From the NCBI GenBank assembly GCA_026984895.1, contig JALSRF010000413.1:1-8272 (forward strand): DNA of 8,272 nt, written 5' to 3'. The DNA comes from Paracoccaceae bacterium (GTDB lineage: Bacteria > Pseudomonadota > Alphaproteobacteria > Rhodobacterales > Rhodobacteraceae). The notes beneath the pieces are model-generated. The model ran no database searches. It worked only from the letters and a program-made list of their open reading frames with translations, and was not told the origin of the DNA. The position numbers and the translations under genes are program-made. Positions 6,478 through 8,272 of the stretch are shown here, one piece after another (position 1 is the stretch's first letter; the number at the start of each line of letters is the position of its first letter).

Positions 6478-6600
6478 AGAAGGCAATATCCAGTATCCAC
6501 GGAAGGCGCCCCAATGGCCAGGCGGAACAGGCGGGCAGGCCGATGCGCGACACAGGCGAAGGTCGCTCGCACGGCGGCGCCACGGCGCAGGCCTGCCCTG

Positions 6601-6633
6601 TTCTTCTGTCCCGAAAATATCCCCGCCGGAGGC
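6601..6633 (-). repeat. Intergenic motif copy B, inverted, downstream of the SLT lipoprotein gene
   Basis: Read on the minus strand, the same 19-base core (6633-6615) is identical to copy A and is followed after a short variable stretch by the same GACAGAAGAA (6610-6601). It starts 23 bases past the lipoprotein stop and reads with that gene. The two copies therefore point at each other across 123 bp, each placed after its own gene, as expected if the motif is tied to gene 3' ends. Confidence 0.7.
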
Positions 6634-6668
6634 AAGAATCATTTCCGGCACAAGAATCATTTCCGGCA
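6633..6668. repeat. Perfect 18-bp tandem duplication spanning the lipoprotein stop codon
   Basis: CAAGAATCATTTCCGGCA occurs at 6633-6650 and 6651-6668 with no mismatch. On the minus strand it covers the last codons and TGA of the lipoprotein gene (Cys-Arg-Lys-stop). Because 18 is a multiple of 3, the outer copy repeats the same Cys-Arg-Lys-stop in frame after the real stop, so the protein end is unchanged. This looks like recent replication slippage. Confidence 0.9.
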
Positions 6669-7274
6669 GTAGTCCTGTGCACTGGTCCAGGCGGTCATTT
6701 CGGCGCGCTTCGTCAGGCTGCGGAACGGCGCCCAGTCGCGCGCCAGCCCGCGCCAGGCCCCCGGTCCGCCGGCCACCTGGGCATCGCGCTCCACCTGGGC
6801 GCTCGCGATCCTCACCGCGCAGGCCAGGTTCGCCGCCCCGTCCTTCAGCTCGGCCTTCGTGGTGGCCCGGCAGCCAAAGGCGCGCGCGGTGCGCGGATCG
6901 ATCTGGGTCAGCCCGATCCAGCGTCCGCCGCCGCCCTCTGCCTCCGGGCGCCAGGTGCTTTCGTGGCCGGCCAGCACCGACAGAAGACCGGCCCAGAAGG
7001 CCGCCCGCTGCCGGGACCCGGCCCGGGGATAGGCCGGGCACCAGCGGGCAATATCGCCGGGCACGATATCGAGCAGAACAGCACCGTCTGACCTGATCGC
7101 CGCAAGCGTTGCCCGCGTCCACTGCGCCGCCTCGGGCCGGTGATCCCATGCCATCGCCGGCAGCGCGGTCGCGGCCCTGGAGACCTCGGCAGCGCGTCGG
7201 GACGTGGCGCAACCGGACAGCACCAGGATCGCCGCCGTTGCGAGCCCGGAACGGACCCATCGACATGACCGCAT
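6657..7274 (-). CDS. Putative lipoprotein with lytic transglycosylase (SLT-like) domain
   Basis: The product is a 205-residue predicted envelope lipoprotein. Residues 1-21 form a signal peptide with a basic start, a hydrophobic run LATAAILVL and a lipobox L19-S-G-C22, so Cys22 should be lipidated. Ala at +2 is compatible with outer-membrane sorting. From about residue 90 it resembles soluble lytic transglycosylases, which cleave the MurNAc-GlcNAc bond of peptidoglycan: AGHESTWRP places a candidate catalytic Glu105, and GLTQI (121-125) matches the family's G-L-x-Q-I block. Four further cysteines (79, 135, 152, 203) could form disulfides in the periplasm. I chose the ATG at 7272-7274 because GGAG (7281-7284) lies 6 bases before it. 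A GTG six codons upstream is less likely. The gene is convergent with pepN and divergent from gatB, so it is probably monocistronic. The lipoprotein call is strong. Enzymatic activity is likely but unproven, as the domain is short and divergent. Confidence 0.82.
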   Translation of the reverse strand: MRSCRWVRSGLATAAILVLSGCATSRRAAEVSRAATALPAMAWDHRPEAAQWTRATLAAIRSDGAVLLDIVPGDIARWCPAYPRAGSRQRAAFWAGLLSVLAGHESTWRPEAEGGGGRWIGLTQIDPRTARAFGCRATTKAELKDGAANLACAVRIASAQVERDAQVAGGPGAWRGLARDWAPFRSLTKRAEMTAWTSAQDYCRK

Positions 7275-7438
7275 TTTCGTCTCCGCTGCCACCCCCGTGC
7301 GAAGCCTGAACCGCGCCCGCGCCGCTGTCCAGCCCGGGCCTCGGCACCCGGCGGGTTTCTGCCCAGCCCGTCCCCCTTGCCCCGCATCGCGCCCTGCCCT
7401 AGAACGCAGTGAAACCGCGACCGCAGGAGCGCAGACCG
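7275..7438. other. Divergent spacer between the SLT lipoprotein gene and gatB
   Basis: The 164-bp spacer holds the lipoprotein ribosome-binding site (GGAG, 7281-7284, minus), the proposed gatB promoter (7377-7405) and the gatB ribosome-binding site AGGAG (7425-7429). I could not find a convincing promoter for the lipoprotein gene on the minus strand. Confidence 0.6.
7377..7405 (+). promoter_or_regulatory. Putative sigma70-type promoter of gatB
   Basis: TTGCCC (7377-7382), exactly 17 bases, then TAGAAC (7400-7405) match the -35/-10 consensus at 4/6 each. Initiation near 7412 would give a leader of about 27 nt before the gatB ATG at 7439. The layout matches the proposed pepN promoter. The assignment is by eye. 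Confidence 0.55.
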
Positions 7439-8272
7439 ATGCTTGATCTCAGCTACGAAGCCCCGCAACCGAAACGGATTTCCGGCGCCACCGGCGACTG
7501 GGAACTGGTGATCGGCATGGAGGTGCACGCCCAGGTTTCCAGCAAGGCCAAGCTGTTTTCCGGCGCCTCGACCGAGTTTGGCGCCGAGCCCAATTCGAAC
7601 GTCTCCTTCGTCGATGCGGCAATGCCCGGCATGTTGCCGGTGATCAACGAATTCTGCGTTGAACAGGCGGTGCGTACCGGGCTGGGGCTGAAGGCGCAGA
7701 TCAACCTGAAAAGCGCCTTCGACCGCAAGAACTACTTCTACCCCGACCTGCCGCAGGGCTATCAGATCAGCCAGCTTTACGAGCCGATCGTGGGCGAGGG
7801 CGAAGTGCTGGTGGAGATGGGCGAGGGCACGGCTCGCCTGGTGCGCATCGAGCGCATCCACATCGAGCAGGACGCCGGCAAGTCGATCCACGACATGGAC
7901 CCGAACATGAGCTTCGTTGACCTCAACCGCACCGGCGTGGCGCTGATGGAGATCGTCAGCCGCCCCGATATCCGCGGCCCCGAGGAAGCCGCCGCCTATG
8001 TCACCAAGCTGCGCCAGATCCTGCGCTATCTCGGCACCTGCGACGGCAACATGCAAAACGGCAATCTGCGCGCCGATGTGAACGTGTCCGTCTGCCGCCC
8101 GGGCGATTACGAGCGCTACCGCGAGAGCGGCGATTTCACCCACCTAGGCACGCGCTGCGAGATCAAGAACATGAACTCGATCCGCTTCATCCAGCAGGCC
8201 ATCGACTTTGAAGCGCGCCGCCAGATCGCCCTTCTCGAAGACGGCGGCAGCGTCGATCAGGAAACCCGGCTC
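7439..8272 (+). CDS. gatB: Aspartyl/glutamyl-tRNA(Asn/Gln) amidotransferase subunit B, N-terminal 278 residues (cut by window edge)
   Basis: GatB is the kinase/transferase subunit of GatCAB. The complex converts misacylated Glu-tRNA(Gln) and/or Asp-tRNA(Asn) to the amide form, using ammonia released by GatA. The visible part covers most of the catalytic cradle domain: WELVIGMEVHAQV (21-33), SKAKLFSGAS (36-44), FDRKNYFYPDLPQGYQISQ (94-112), the IHIEQDAGKS block (140-149) and the signature FVDLNRTGVALMEIVSRPD (159-177), then GNMQNGNLRADVNVS (203-217). Family members have roughly 480-500 residues, so the end of this domain and the C-terminal YqeY-like tRNA-binding domain lie beyond 8272. I chose the ATG at 7439-7441 because AGGAG (7425-7429) precedes it by 9 bases and a promoter sits upstream. 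The frame is open without interruption to the edge. gatA and gatC are not in the window, so gatB is not immediately downstream of them here. Confidence 0.97.
   Translation, partial: MLDLSYEAPQPKRISGATGDWELVIGMEVHAQVSSKAKLFSGASTEFGAEPNSNVSFVDAAMPGMLPVINEFCVEQAVRTGLGLKAQINLKSAFDRKNYFYPDLPQGYQISQLYEPIVGEGEVLVEMGEGTARLVRIERIHIEQDAGKSIHDMDPNMSFVDLNRTGVALMEIVSRPDIRGPEEAAAYVTKLRQILRYLGTCDGNMQNGNLRADVNVSVCRPGDYERYRESGDFTHLGTRCEIKNMNSIRFIQQAIDFEARRQIALLEDGGSVDQETRL

Noticed and set aside
6587..6596. 10-bp palindrome GCAGGCCTGC beyond motif copy B
   Set aside because: It is short and of a composition common here, with no T-run or conserved partner, so it was not called a terminator.
6908..8143. 411-codon minus-strand open frame across gatB and the lipoprotein gene
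   Set aside because: It crosses the gatB coding region in antisense and overlaps the lipoprotein gene in another frame. Both of those are supported by motifs and ribosome-binding sites.

Overview
The window looks like ordinary chromosome from a high-GC alphaproteobacterium, most probably Rhodobacterales (Rhodobacter/Paracoccus/Rhodovulum-like). The pointers are the very GC- and C-rich spacers, the protein sequences of all five genes, sigma70-like promoters of the TTGC-N16/17-TA type, and two copies of an intergenic motif, GCCTCCGGCGGGGATATTT, that I recall (without a search) from Rhodobacterales genomes. The exact genus cannot be fixed from this sequence.

Layout, left to right. Positions 1-224 hold no gene I can support, only a GC-rich tandem repeat and an AT-richer dyad. 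A minus-strand class-I glutamine-amidotransferase-like hydrolase (peptidase C26, PuuD-like; 225-1001) has its own likely promoter at 1033-1060. A repeat-rich spacer (1002-1324) follows, then malate synthase G (glcB, minus, 1325-3490). A 347-bp C-rich divergent spacer separates glcB from aminopeptidase N (pepN, plus, 3838-6387). The convergent spacer 6388-6656 carries a likely pepN terminator and two inverted copies of the intergenic motif, each just downstream of its own gene. Next is a small lipoprotein with a lytic-transglycosylase (SLT-like) domain (minus, 6657-7274). A 164-bp divergent spacer leads to gatB (plus, from 7439), subunit B of the Asp/Glu-tRNA amidotransferase, cut by the right edge after 278 codons.

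The genes are five separate functions rather than a pathway: glyoxylate + acetyl-CoA to malate (GlcB), peptide N-terminal trimming (PepN), probable gamma-glutamyl amide hydrolysis (PuuD-like), peptidoglycan cleavage (SLT lipoprotein) and tRNA amidation (GatB). Strand changes and individual promoter or terminator signals suggest mostly single-gene transcription units. All visible catalytic residues are intact and I see no frameshift, insertion sequence, CRISPR, phage gene or RNA gene.

I did not find an undescribed multi-gene system. What merits a second look is in the spacers: the inverted motif pair with an adjoining 18-bp tandem duplication across a stop codon, a 30-bp direct repeat that copies the 3' end of glcB, several short tandem repeats, and an AT-rich dyad near the left edge.
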